NCBI GenBank assembly: GCA_011009095.1
Contig: VTPC01090932.1
Location: 62,001 to 126,000, forward strand
Direction of reading: 5' to 3'
Length of the DNA: 64,000 nucleotides
From: Ignelater luminosus
Taxonomy: Eukaryota; Arthropoda; Insecta; Coleoptera; Elateridae
Part shown: positions 10,949 through 22,725 of the stretch, one piece after another
How positions within the stretch are numbered: the first letter of the stretch is position 1
How the letters are laid out: each line of letters begins with the position of its first letter
Position numbers and translations under genes: made by a program
Notes under the pieces: model-generated
What the model was told of the DNA's origin: nothing
The model's input: the letters and a program-made list of their open reading frames with translations, nothing else
Databases searched by the model: none

Positions 10949-12034
10949 ATGGAGATATTAGGAATAAAATTTGTGCCATTAAATGAGCCTTTACAAAAAC
11001 GACTCCAAACACTAGCTGCGGGTGCTGCAGTCTTTACCATGATATTTGGTGGATTCATTGGCTTTATTCTATTAGCATATTTGATATTTTACACGCGCTA
11101 CTGGTCAGTAGCACTACTTTATATATTATGGATATATGTTTTAGATGTCAAAACCGGTGAAAGAGGTGGTCGTGGACTGAATTCTGTACGTAGTTGGTTA
11201 TGGTGGAAATATTTAAGAGATTATTTCCCAATACGTTTAGAAAGGGTGCCTTGGGTTGAACTTGACCCAGAAAGAAATTATTTATTCTGTTGTTTTCCTC
11301 ACGGAATATTACCTATTGGTCCATTTTCGGCCTTTGGATCGAGTTGGGGTGGTTTTCAAGAATTATTTCCAAATCACACACCTCATCTTTTGACTTTAAG
11401 GCATAACTTTTTAATGCCTGCCTTGAGGGAGTTAATACTATCTACAGGCATGTGTAGTGCATCAGCCAATTCACTAAATTATTTACTTGGTTACCCGGGA
11501 GGTGGTAAAGCAATTGCATTGGTGGTTGGAGGTGCGGCGGAAGCCTTTAATTGTAAACCTGGACAGTACAAGATTATTTTGAAAAAACGTAAAGGTTTTG
11601 TAAAAATCGCGTTGAAAAATGGTACTCCACTCGTTCCTGTGATTTCTTTTGGAGAAACTGATCTGTATAATCAAGTTGATAATCCAAAAGGTTCTTTAAT
11701 ACGTTGCATACAGGATAAACTGAAAGATGTGACCGGTATTGCTTTCGCTCTACCGGTGGGTTGTGGATTATTTCAATATTCATTTGGGATAATTCCACTG
11801 AGAAGGCGTATTTCAACTATAAGTAAGTTAATTAAGCGTAATATTTCAAATTAAATAAACTTTTATGAATTTACAGTTGGAAGACCAATTGAAGTAAAAA
11901 GGGTTTCTAATCCAACGCAAGAACAAGTTGACGAACTTCATGCAGAATTTATGAAGCAGTTAGCAAACTTATTTGAAGAGCAGAAGTATAATTATTTATC
12001 AAATCCGGAACAGACTAAACTAATAATTGAGTAG
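10949..12034 (+). CDS. DGAT2/MGAT-family acyltransferase, copy 1 (two exons)
   Basis: Spliced CDS 10949-11822 plus 11877-12034, 343 aa. The intron is 54 nt with a perfect GTAAGT donor and TTACAG acceptor, and it joins ...ISTI to IGRPIEV. The start MEILG is chosen because a conserved acceptor ends just before it and no in-frame ATG lies upstream. Family members transfer acyl groups from acyl-CoA to mono- or diacylglycerol at the ER and lipid droplets. Features seen: a hydrophobic hairpin at residues ~24-65; the active-site block YLFCCFPHG (116-119 is FPHG where mammalian enzymes have HPHG); LVVGGAAE near 191-198; [14 protein letters not shown] near 212-225. Two usually conserved spots differ: GRG is GCG near residue 270, and RRP is RRR just before the splice junction. 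Copy 2 keeps both. Which of mono- or diacylglycerol is used cannot be told from sequence. Confidence 0.9.
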
Positions 12035-12079
12035 ACACTTCATTTTAACAAGGATGTTTTGAGGAATAGCTGTGATTTA

Positions 12080-12085
12080 AATAAA
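12080..12085 (+). promoter_or_regulatory. Poly(A) signal of DGAT2 copy 1
   Basis: AATAAA lies 46 nt after the stop, in GTGATTTAAATAAA. The same sequence context and spacing are conserved downstream of copy 2. Confidence 0.7.
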
Positions 12086-14780
12086 TTTTTAGATAATAGA
12101 TGTAAATATTGTTTGGTAATTTTAAATTATTACTAATTGTCAATTTATATAATGATGTATTAAGCAAAATTAGAATGAGAAATTAAAAAATATTAGTTGA
12201 CGGTATTTTATTATGGTAAACGAAGAGATTTGTACATTAATAATACTGTGTTTGTACAGAAGTTGCATATAATACATAGAAGTTATTAGAATTTTGTAGT
12301 TTTCCTAGTAACTATGTGGTTTAGTTTTATTTAGGCATTATTGCAGAATATATCAGTTAATTGGATTACCCAAATGTGCACTGTTTGTCATCCCGTTGCT
12401 TTCAGACATGTACGTATTTACAATTTGGACTATTACCAAGCATTGCTTAATTACTCGATGAGGTAACTTAAGTAACTTATCTCACTCGTGTTTGTAGATG
12501 ATGTTACCAATTTTATTTATAAGTCGATCAAATTCTTTTTATTCTTAAAACTTGCTTTCTGCAAGTTGCGACAATAAAATACATCGAGTTCTCAAAAAAT
12601 AAACTAGGATATGTGGTATCAATATGGGTTTTATGCAGGATATAGCATTTTAGAAAATCTCTAAAAATAACTATTTGTGTTCCCCGGCCACCCTCTATGA
12701 TAAAAACCGTCTAACTAAAACTTAAATAATGTCTTTTGAAGAACAAAATTAAGATTTTATTTTTGCAAAAGAAAAATTCTAAAAGCTTCTTTTTAATCAG
12801 AATTCTCAAGGATAGAACTATTTCTTAAATAAAGAAATTGTCTTTTTTGAACAGATTGTTACAAAACTGATACCGTTGAATGCAGAATTAAATTCAGATT
12901 CCAAACATGCAAATATTTATAATTTAGAAGTTGATAAGTTCTGCCTAGACATGAAGCGATAAATATTGCAAGTTGCAGCTGATAATGCATTTACTTATCG
13001 ATCATATTAAACCTGCCAAGTTTAATTTTTTTATTTTAAGAAATTTTATAGCAATAAAGATAAAGATGTACCTATTTTGCTTGATACTCGGTATACAGTG
13101 ACCGCCAAAACGTCCGCACCGAATGAGATGGAAATGGAAATTTTACGCCAATAAACCATCAGAAAACCAAATTTTGATCTTCCAAGCCATTTTTTATTTG
13201 GCAGAGAATTGCGTTTCGTGAAAGGACCAAAATCGAAGATTGTCAATATTTTTGAAAGCATCAATTTCTCTGATGAGATTTTAACTTAGGACTATCATCA
13301 GATGAGACCACTCGGTACAAAAAGGAAGTGTTTTTTGAAGAAACTAAATATTAATTCGTGCTTCATATAAAGTTGTTTTTTTGCTCAGAAGGATAAAAAC
13401 TTACTTTTTGAAAATCGCTACCCTTTAAGTTACCTGAAAGAGCTTGATGATTCATTAAAACAAATTTAAAACCACTGTAAAGCGTCTGTAACCTTTAAAA
13501 TGTAATCTAATGTGTTCTTTGGTGTATAGGAACTCAATCATTAAAAAACAATCAATGAGTTAATGCGTTGTTTGTTGCTACTGACCCACCATAATTTTGC
13601 ACGAGTAGTATAGGTCAACAAATTTAAAAGCAAGAAATTGGTGTTGTTTTAACTCCGATGTGTTTTTACAAATTGCTCAAGTTTTTAAGACTGGATAGAA
13701 TTGTCGAAGTTTTTAAAAATTAGGTTCAGCATAATTAAAGGAAATAATACTAGTACGATGTAAAGGTGTAAAGCGTACAAACCATAACATAACAACAGAT
13801 CTAGGATTGGATACATGATGATGATTGATGACGAAGAGGGAACGGGGTTTAAGTCATCATTAAGAGAGACGGCTTTTAGGAAACACAAAGCTTTTTACCT
13901 GGGCGTTTGGATTAATAACATTTTTTAAATTTATTATACAGTGACGATTTTACATAAGCAACACGTCAGCAACTGCATTCCCTAACAAAACAAGCATGCG
14001 ATTCAAATTTTAAATCTGTTACTAAAAGTTAAAAACTGATGTTTCAAACACACAGTACAACGTGTATTGTGAATCCTTGCGGTGCAAGTTCTTTAGAACT
14101 AAATTGGTATGTACTTCAAGTTTGTCGTCACTACACCTTTTCATACGATTTAATTATAATAATTATGTATCTTCCTATTTACTAAAAGTAAATTTTTAAT
14201 TTACTCTTGGTAAGTCAAAACTCCAAGAAATCAATATTATCATTAATTATAATTGTATTAGAAAAATTATATTTATATATTATATTATAATACAAATAAC
14301 AAACTGGGCTATAAATAAATAAATTAGGCATCAATTAAAACTTTAAGCAATATTTCGCTACCACTTTCTTCATGCACCCCCTACTCTATATGTCACAAGC
14401 CGCCACTGATTCGCAATAATTAAAATAAATAAAGTAATTAAAAACAGTAACAGGGTTGGCATGTTTGAAAAATGGACTGATTAAACCCTCAAGGTAAAAT
14501 ACATACAATACTATAAGAATTTGTACATTAACGTCACCCAACACCTGAATCTGAATCTAATTTTGACGTCAATTCCGGTTCCTAGATGATTAAGAACCAC
14601 AATAATGTTTAAAAACGAAAAAACGCGTCTAGGTCAGTTGGATATCTGATTCTTTTTCTTGTAATAATTCAACAGCAACCCAAATTTTAATACGATTTTG
14701 TGTAATTTCAGTTACTAAATAAAGGGTGTACTATATCTGTGTCAAATCGCCAATGAGTATGAACCTTATGTCTAAAAAAT
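12086..14780. other. Downstream flank of DGAT2 copy 1, then unassigned AT-rich DNA
   Basis: To about 12480 the sequence still resembles the flank after copy 2 (shared CAAATGT.CACTGTTTGT and CCAAGCATTGC), marking the end of the duplicated unit. From 12500 to 14780 I recognise no gene; short open frames at 13046-13264 and 13685-13888 show no family features. Confidence 0.55.
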
Positions 14781-14829
14781 ATTCTTGATTTTTCTACTCA
14801 AACCGTTCATTTTATACAAGCGTTTAAAA

Positions 14830-15000
14830 ATGGCTCAGCAACGGTTTATCATAGAGAGATCACTAAAGGCTCATAAAGCTGTTAAAAAACGGTTTCATAT
14901 GTGGTGCCACTTGCACACCTTTTGTATCTATGCACTTTTAGTTATCAGTTGTTTGGCAGTTGTTTCCTTAGTATTTCTGTATATGTTACTTCCAATCTGA
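14830..15000 (+). CDS. Possible 56-aa single-pass membrane micropeptide
   Basis: ATG 14830 opens a 57-codon frame ending in TGA at 14998-15000. The peptide has a basic, amphipathic N-terminal half (MAQQRFIIERSLKAHKAVKK) and then a continuous hydrophobic stretch, residues ~31-55, ending YMLLPI. That is the layout of a small single-pass membrane protein. An acceptor-like TGTAATTTCAG lies at about 14702-14712, and AATAAA motifs follow the stop at about 15002 and 15023. I do not recognise the sequence. A chance frame in AT-rich DNA is possible, though the mixed codon content and sharp basic/hydrophobic split argue slightly against it. Confidence 0.4.
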   Translation: MAQQRFIIERSLKAHKAVKKRFHMWCHLHTFCIYALLVISCLAVVSLVFLYMLLPI

Positions 15001-15107
15001 TAAATAACTTTCAAATTGCCACAATAAAGTGTGATCCAGGTATAACGCGCAATTTTTAAATGGACGCTATAAACAAACGAAAAATAGTTAAATAAACGCC
15101 GAGTGTA

Positions 15108-16378
15108 CCAGGTGTATACCTATGAAATGAGACTTTCAGCTATTAGACCACAGATGTCGCTAGGAGTATTTTTAAACTGTCCCAAATGTCTTATTTTTTT
15201 CGTCTGTCATCTGTCAACAATATTCAATTCATTGTTTGTGATGTTTCATACAACAACGCATTTTTTTCGCTCTTAAAAATGTCGAATTTCGTGCCTTCAA
15301 ACTACGATTTGCGGACATCGTTGATTTTCTGTTATCAATTGAAGAAAAAACGCTTCTCAAGCTCATCAAATGCTTATAGAAGCTTACGGTGGACATGCTC
15401 TAAGCAGAGCACAGTGCTTCAGGTGGTTTGAAAAATTCCGAAGTGGTGATTTTAGCGTGGAGAACGAGGAACGTGGCCGGCCACCGAAAAAGTTTGAGGA
15501 CACCGAATTGCAAGCATTGTTGAATGAAGATGATGGTCAAACGCAAGAAATGATGGCAGAGCAGTTGGGAGTGACCCAAAAAACCATTTGCAAACGTTTG
15601 AAAGACATGGGCATGATTTTAAAGGTCGGAAGATGGGTGCCGCATGAACTGACTGAAAGGCAGCAAGAGAACCGAAAAACCACTTGTGAAATGCTGCTCT
15701 CCCGGTTCAAAAGGAAGTCTTTTTTGCATCGAATCGTTACGGGTGTATTTCTCCAATCCCAAGCGTAAACGATCGTATGGTCCGCCCGGCCACAAGCCAA
15801 AATCAACGGCCAAACCAAATCGCTTCGGCCGCAAGGCAAAGCTGTGTGTTTTCTGGGATCAGCATGGTATGATTTGGTACGAGCTATTAAAACCAGGTGA
15901 AACAGTTGACGGTGCACGCTACCAACGACAATTGGCCGATTTGAACAGCGCTATACACCGAAAACGCCCAGAATATGCCGATCGGCGTCACAAAGTAATT
16001 TTTCTTGATGACAATGCACCACCACATCGAACAAGAGCGACCCGGGAATTGGTGGAGACGTACGATTGGGAACCGCTGGTGCATGCGGCTTACTCACCAG
16101 ACTTGGCGCCTTCCGATTATCATTTGTTTGCATCGATGGGCCACGCACTTTCCGAGCAGCGCTTCAATTCTCACGAAGAAGCCAAAAAATGGCTCGATGA
16201 TTGGTTTGCGGCCAAAGACGGCCAATTGTTTTGGCGCGGCATTCACAAATTGCCTGAGAGATGGGTAAAATGTGTCGCTAGCGATGGCTATTATTTTGAA
16301 GATTAAATTTGTAACCATTTTTTGTTAATAAACGTTTAAAGTTGAAAAAAAAAGTCTCATTTCATAGGTATACACCTA
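15108..16378 (+). mobile_element. Mariner element, mauritiana-like
   Basis: The left end CCAGGTGTATACCTATGAAA and the right end AATGAGACTTTT-complement (AAGTCTCATTTCATAGGTAT to TACACCTA) form inverted repeats of about 28 bp. The start resembles Mos1-type ends (CAGGTGTACAAG). TA dinucleotides flank both sides (15106-15107, 16377-16378 or nearby); the exact right border is uncertain by a few bases. The element holds one transposase pseudogene. Confidence 0.82.
15279..16306 (+). pseudogene. Mauritiana-like mariner transposase, two frameshifts
   Basis: ATG 15279 begins MSNFVPSNYDLRTSLIFCYQ, shifts frame near 15350, runs open in frame 1 to about 15745 (KSFLHRIVTG), then continues in frame 2 to 16306 (ending CVASDGYYFED). 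It is very like Mos1 throughout. At the second break about 14 bp are missing exactly where the DEKW motif should be, so the first catalytic Asp is lost. The other two remain: FLDDNAPPH and SPDLAPSDYH, 34 residues apart, giving DD34D. The copy cannot encode an active enzyme. Confidence 0.88.
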
Positions 16379-16403
16379 TGTATTTAATGCTCAAGATTAT
16401 TCA

Positions 16404-17276
16404 TTACATTGTGGAAACAACATCAATTAAAACAGCAAGAGGTCCTTCCTTGGTACATTTTCGTAATTGTTGTCGGAACTTTTGGAATAATGCGTTTCCT
16501 GATGTTTCAAGAACCTTTAAAGAAGTCCGACGCCGCCGCAATAGCTTGAAAGATCCAAGAAAATTAACCCGCAGTTCACACTTCTTGTATTTAGACTTAC
16601 AAAGTGTCCAATAGCGATCTATTGGGCGACATTGTGGTAAATTTGGTGAGTTTTTCGTCTTTGGAACAAAGTCAGTTCCAGCGTCCTTAAAAGCGGATGT
16701 CACTTCACGAGTATAGTGAGCAGCACAGTGTGGCGAAAATAATAGTAGACGATTTTCTTTTTTTCTTTCACAAAAAGATAAATTGCAGTATTAATCTCTA
16801 TCTTCAGCGATTGCTTGTTACATCAAAAACATGTTTCTTTTGGTGCTACTTCCTGTTCCAGAGGAAGAGGGGTTTCTGTCAGTTTATTATACAATTCAAC
16901 ACCAGAACTGGATTAGCGTAGCAATCCTATCTACCACTTGAAATACTTAACTTGTAAAAAACTTTCGACAAGTGCTGATATTTAATTCAGTTTTCATTTT
17001 GTGCACCGATATTTTCGAAACATTAAACTCGGCCGTAAATCGATGTTTTACTATTTTAATTGCCTTCGCGGTCCTCATAGGCCTTGTACAGTCAGGAATG
17101 AACTTGTAAACAACACGCTCTTCGTCGTGAAATCTTCTCAAAGTATCTTGAACTGTTCGTGTAAGTATTCCTTGCGTTCGAAAATGACGAAGTACTAACG
17201 TGAAATCGCTATTATTGCTTTGATAAAATGCAACTATTTACTTTGTTATAAACTGATGCTCCGCTCGTTTACCCAT
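16404..17276 (-). pseudogene. Tc1/mariner-superfamily transposase ruin
   Basis: Minus-strand reading begins at ATG 17276 (MGKRAEHQFITK, stop, then IVAFYQSNNSDFTLVL), continues RRFHDEERVVYKF and IKIVKHRFTAEFNVS, and is disrupted near 16950. It resumes with HYTREVTSAFKDAGTDFVP and NSPNLPQCRPIDRYW, ending about 16404. The terminal part is typical of a transposase C-terminus (...PIExxW). The expected catalytic WPD near 16740 reads SPH, so an Asp is lost. Much of the central catalytic domain is missing. It sits directly after the mauritiana-like mariner but on the opposite strand. Confidence 0.7.
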
Positions 17277-17769
17277 TGTAATACTTCGACAACTTAAATT
17301 ACGTGAATTGAGTCTACAGGCAATAAGCTATCAAAAAGTGTAAATAACTCACTCGTTTCCAATGCCTATTGCAATTATCAGCAATTATAAAAAGGCGCGG
17401 TTATGCCTGGAATTCAATTTACGTTTACACATGTATTACAAAACTTCAAATAAACCGCCATGAACTAACAAATGTACTTCCTGAAGGTTTAGTCTTTAAT
17501 AGATTGTTATAAGCCTTCATTGCAATCTTTTGTATTTTCATTTACGCTTGGTAATAAAAACAGCTTTCATTATTAATTACTGTTTGGAATATTCCCATTA
17601 CTCATCACTATTACACTTTTGTTCTTAAAGTAATGTGTTAACCACTACCGTCACAAAAAAGTATTGGCATTAGTAATTGGCATTAGTAATTGCAATACCG
17701 CTCAACTCTGCTTATGTATAACATGATCTACCCAACTCTACTTTAATAATTTCATTGTAGTAATAGCAC
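17277..17769. other. AT-rich spacer, no gene seen
   Basis: Nothing recognised apart from a short tandem duplication of TTGGCATTAGTAA near 17676-17700. Confidence 0.4.
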
Positions 17770-18020
17770 TTGTTACCCTTGTTCTTCTCTTGATATATGT
17801 TAAAGGCACTTTGTCTTTCCATGTCAGGTTTATTATACTTTTTCCATTTTATTTTGGCACACTTGGATTTCTTGTATTTGTCTTTGGGTTAGTGCCCATG
17901 TTTGGTAGCCACAAATTAATGTGGGACCCACACACATACCAAAAGTTTTCATTTTAATTTCCATGTTAAAATTACCTTTACATTATATGTTTCAACCTCC
18001 AATATTTTTTTAGGCTAATG
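17770..18020 (-). pseudogene. LINE reverse transcriptase C-terminal fragment
   Basis: Minus-strand reading gives VGPTLICGYQTWALTQRQI, then VCQNKMEKV, stops, and HGKTKCL. This matches the Y.CQTW..T...Q..I.VCQ.KMER block in the C-terminal region of LINE RT proteins. It may be the distant 3' end of the LINE at 18960-20640, displaced by later insertions, or a separate copy. Confidence 0.6.
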
Positions 18021-18955
18021 ATTATTCTTTTATTTACTATTTTATTTTGTCGATATTTAAATAAAATTAGTTGCCCAAATAAACATGTTCATCGGCATAT
18101 TCTATTTTCTAAACATCTTCTATGAGTGCTTATTTCAAATCTGCAAAAAGAAAATTTCTCCTCAGTTTAGTTTTCTTGCACAAATGGTGAGAAGTTAACA
18201 TCTTTAACACTAAAGAAATTGAAACTAAAGAATCGAATCCAAATGAAGCCATTACTAATTCAACAAATGAATCTGTTGAAACAACAGTTACCCTTGATAA
18301 AGCACAGAACTGTTAGATTTCTCTTCTTGAAGATGCTGTTAAAAATTGAATTCTTACCAAAAAATAGATATGATAAACATGCAAGTCTTGGGTGTACTGA
18401 AATTAGTTGTTTATCACTAGAATAAAATTGATAAATCTTTGATTTCTTACGATACTTTGGCTCCGCAGCATTGCCATTAAATTTCTTTTTTTTTGGTTCG
18501 CGTGACAAATCTAAGTACATTGAAACATTCGTGTTTTCAATTTTGGTAGCTTTAAGAGGTTGAGAAAGGCTGCTACCTAAAGCTTCAATGGCATTTACGG
18601 GACACTCTGTATATCTTTGGTTGTGTTGTGCAATTAGTTAGTTATTATTTTGGTTTTATTTATATAATTATGACGTCAGTCGTCTCTGCATACTTTCTAC
18701 CTGCTAATGGCCACCCGCTTAATTTGTTTTCTATTAATTTGTATTTAACTATTTTTCCATAAGAATGTAAAAGTAAACTTTGCTAATTAACTAAGGCAAA
18801 ACCGTAATTTAATGTTCGTTATGTCTTCAGACTTGTAACGTTCAAATTAGTTTATTATAATTATTTAAACAAAAAACAAATTTGTTATTATTAAAGCTAT
18901 TATTCATTAAAATAAATTTTAATAAACAAGAACTAAAAGTGAAGTCAATTTTATT
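18021..18955. other. Unassigned AT-rich DNA between LINE pieces
   Basis: No coding similarity found. If the flanking LINE fragments are one element, this stretch replaces part of its RT and could be an insertion. Confidence 0.35.
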
Positions 18956-18959
18956 TCAT

Positions 18960-20640
18960 CGAGAAATACATAAGAAACATAATTATACTAATGTTTAGTC
19001 CTTGCTATTTGTGACTCTGATATCTGTTGCTGTAGATTTTGCTATAATAACCGAGTCATCTGCATGTCTTAACTTATTTAGTCTTTGACCATTTATGTTA
19101 ATTTCACAGTTCTATCATTCCCAGTTTGACTTATTCACTATGTTCTGTGAAAAGTTGTAATATATACCTGGAGACAAAGCATCCCCTTGCCTGTATCCTT
19201 TTTTAACTATTAAAAACGGTTTACCCAGTTTATCTAACTTTATGTACGCTTTATTATTATTGTACAATTTGCATCGAAATACGGATATATTTTTTTCCCT
19301 ACATTTTCCTCTCGTAATGCTTCCCAAATATACTTTATGGAATCGAACCCCTTGGCGTAGTCTATAAAACAGATAAACTAGCTGTAATATTGTATTCGTT
19401 ACTTACTTACAGTTAGTTAGATGAAAATAGTGTACAGGCAAGCGGCCTTTCTAAATCCAGCTTGATTTTTCGTTTGAGATTCTTCTAATGTGTTTCTATT
19501 CCTTTTTAAATTAGTTTAGAAAATAGTTTGCTAACTGTTGATATTAGGCTTGTGTCTGTAGTTACCCATATCATATTTATTTCTATTTTCATGTAAAAGT
19601 ATTATTATCTGTGATTTTCTATATTCTGAAATTTGATTCGTTTTGAGAATTTTACTAAATAATGTTCATAGAAGATATGATAGATCTGTTTTCCCTCTTT
19701 CAATTATTTCATTTATTATTTTATCTGCAGCCAGACATTTTTCAGGTTTTAGTTCATCTCTATTTCTTCAAACAGGAAATGCGGAACTCAGTTACCTTGT
19801 TTTTGATTATTTGTAAATTACTATTTGCATTTATACTGAAGTAAGGAAAGGAAAGGAAATGGTTGCTCTGTTTAGTAAATTATTATTCTTTTTTTTCAGT
19901 ATTCTTCCAGTTTAGAAGTTTTTTACTAATTTCTTTTGTCGACATATTCTTCTCTATAACTTAAGATGTTTTTTCTTTATATTTATTAATGTCTTTATGT
20001 ATTTTTTGGCTAATTTTCTTGTTTCTGCTAAATTGATTTTCTGCGTCAGTTTATTTCCAATTCTTTCACGTTTTGTTCTTTTAGCTTTTGTTTCTCAGTT
20101 AGTTTACTTTCTTTTTTCTTGTTTGCTATTTCTTGTAATTGAGCTGTTGATCTCGTTCTTAAATCCTGAAGGAGATTGGGAGGTCAATTTTTTCCTTAAT
20201 GGTTTTATTCCATCTTGAGAGAATTCGTTGGCGGTTGCATGGGTGTTAATTATATTTATAAGTTATTTGTCGATTTTTGTTGTTAATATGGTTTGCTTCC
20301 ATTTGTTTCTTTATACAGAATCCTGTATCAAATTGTCTATTTTTTGCTTTCCATGGCATAATATTATCTGTGATTTTATTTCTATTACTATTTTATAATT
20401 TCTATTGGTCTTGAAGATCCCTAGAATATCCCAATTAGTTTTTTCTAATGCATGTTCTAATTCTGTCATTTGGTACTCTTCTTTTAATGTTCTTGTGTTT
20501 AGTGTTCTAATGTAAGTAGTACTTAAATATGTTTTAATTTTATTTTGCATTATCAGTGTTGTGTTTTGCATATTTAAAGCCGAGGTCGCTAGTTGATGAT
20601 GTGCTCCAAGGTTAATTACTTGCTATATTTCATTGTTATT
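18960..20640 (-). pseudogene. LINE ORF2 ruin (endonuclease, linker, RT)
   Basis: On the minus strand an endonuclease start appears at about 20560-20430 (YIRTLNTRTLKEEYQMTELE, then ALEKTNWDILGI). The fingers/palm entry (VYLFYRLRQG, from FIDYAKAFD) is near 19360. The block at 19327-19150 reads YNNNKAYIKLDKLGKPF then KKGYRQGDALSPG. The palm motif LRHADDSV, standing for FADD, lies near 19040. Frameshifts and stops interrupt every domain. Direction and order are those of one LINE. Confidence 0.72.
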
Positions 20641-21827
20641 TTTTGGGTTTTTATCTAATTCTTGACTGTTTTCCGTCGACGAAGTAAGTTTGTTTTCCTG
20701 AACATTGACAATATTTTGTTTTCTTCTGTTTGGTTTTGAGAACTATTATTATCTTATCCTCTTCTTTAATGAATAAACATGTCTAAAGCTTTATGATTTA
20801 TGTCTTCTGCTAAAATACCATTTATTTTTCTTTAACTGCAAATTGTTTATTACTTTATGGCCGTTAATAAAAACGAAATATCAAATCTCAGCGGTCCCCA
20901 AACAATTTTTATCCGATAAATGAGCTTGTTTTAATTCCTTAGCCAAGAGTTGGTTTCACAAAAGTACAGTTTTACAACGAGAATAGATATGATTCGAACA
21001 ATTGAGACACTCCTTATGGACATTCTATTCTAGTTGTATACATTCTCTACAGCTAACCAAAATATTATAAACATCTAACTAGAATGCTTAAGCATTTTAA
21101 GGTTAGATTTTTGAAAGTTGACACAATTGTTTCTGATAGTTATGTAATAAATAAATTACCAACGAAGTTATGCAAATCTTTTTGTCAAAGCACACATGTG
21201 TAAGAACAAGAAACCAACTCCACACACGTATGGATATGAAAACATATCCGTATTGCTTACTAAAATTTCCTGCAGTTTAATGAAACGTAAAAAACAGTAC
21301 TTAGTTCACATGTAGAAATAAAAAAAAAATTGTGTTTATTTATGACAAACTAGAAAGCAAAAATTTGACTTTTGTGCAACATCGATTGCGGCTTGGAATT
21401 CAGGGAGTACATAGTTGCTCTTTATGAATTAAGTCTTGTATTCCAAAACATGACCAATATTGCATAATAGTATTCCAAGAATTTAGAATCTACTATTGCT
21501 TTTGCTATGATGCGTTCGCCATGCACTGCCGTGTGTAGGGTTTCTTAACTAATTAAAACTGAACTATTTGCAACTCGACCACTTTTCGATCAAACAGGGA
21601 TTAAAGCTTACTGGATTTATTTTTAAACAACTAATGCAAGTTCATTTTTGGTAAACATCTATCGATATGCCAGTTATTTAATAATTCGTATTATACAGAA
21701 GATGTCCGATTTAAATGTCCGAACCTACATTTTTGAAAATAGGCAACACACATTACATTTCAAAGTCTATTATGAACTTAGTATATAAAACTGCATAACC
21801 ACTAATTAAAAAGCGGTGCGAAGTTTT
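20641..21827. other. AT-rich intergenic DNA, no gene seen
   Basis: No reading frame or repeat end was recognised on either strand. Confidence 0.4.
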
Positions 21828-21834
21828 ATTTTTC

Positions 21835-22718
21835 TACGGCTGGGCTCGAGCGCCACGCAAATCGGTCGACCCGGATCCAGTCTGTGCGGTAATGCACTGA
21901 AGCAGAAAAGTAAGCAGTATTCCTCCAAGACGATTCAACATCTGGTTGGGGGGGCCGGCTGGTAGTTGCCAACTTCACCTGCTGTTACCCTGCGTTAGGG
22001 TCGGGACGTAGGGCCGGCAGGATTCCAATCCATTTCTCAGCCTCAACGACCGGCACCGGGGGGTGGCAGGTCGCCATCATCACTCCAGGACTCCACGGCT
22101 GATATTCGCGCCCGAGATTCCCCGGTATCTCCAACTCCAGCTGCTGAAATCCTGCTTTTGTCCGTTACCGCATTGGTGCTCCCCTTCCTTCTCCCATCCC
22201 TATCCCTCCTTAATCCTCGCAAACTGTGAGGAGTTGTGGGTCTGAAAAAATCCGTTTCACCAAATTTCCAATTACCCAGATACACTTCCTCATACGTATT
22301 ACCCACCATCCTGCAATTACAAAATTCAAAGATTCTAATCCCAACTCTCTCTCCTCCACTTCTAACATCAATATCCACCTCTAATTTCATCAATCATCTC
22401 CAACCCGCTACTAATCCATTAATACTCCACAAATCATACTTCCACGAAATCATAGACCCTTCAGTACCCTCCAACAATTCAATAAACTATTAACTCGAAA
22501 ACCGGAGCAACACCATTTATCGTTAAGAAATTCTTGAGAGCCACCCAGCCGTCTACATTAGCTTGCTGTCCATCAAGAAGACTTTCAAAGCTGCACCATG
22601 CATCATCTCCATCCATCAACGAAAGAGCGTCACGTTCTACCACCACCATTAATCTCCTTCAAAGGGCTGAAGAGAGACTAAACAGTTGCGAACATTGCGA
22701 TGACATAATAATAATAAT
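21835..22718 (+). mobile_element. Short LINE-derived retroelement with (TAA)n tail
   Basis: An 884-bp unit begins with a GC-rich leader (21835-22090, with GGTTGGGGGGGCCGGCTGG). It passes through a C/A-rich middle and ends GAAGAGAGACTAAACAG ... ACATAATAATAATAAT. It is bounded by the direct repeat ATTTTTC at 21828-21834 and 22719-22725. A variable-length target duplication plus a simple-repeat tail indicates insertion by target-primed reverse transcription. No RT is encoded, so it is either an internally deleted LINE (R1/I-type tails look like this) or a SINE-like element. The GC content stands out from the surroundings. Confidence 0.6.
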
Positions 22719-22725
22719 ATTTTTC

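Noticed and set aside
13046-13264. Minus-strand 72-codon frame
   Set aside because: No start context, family motif or neighbour supports it.
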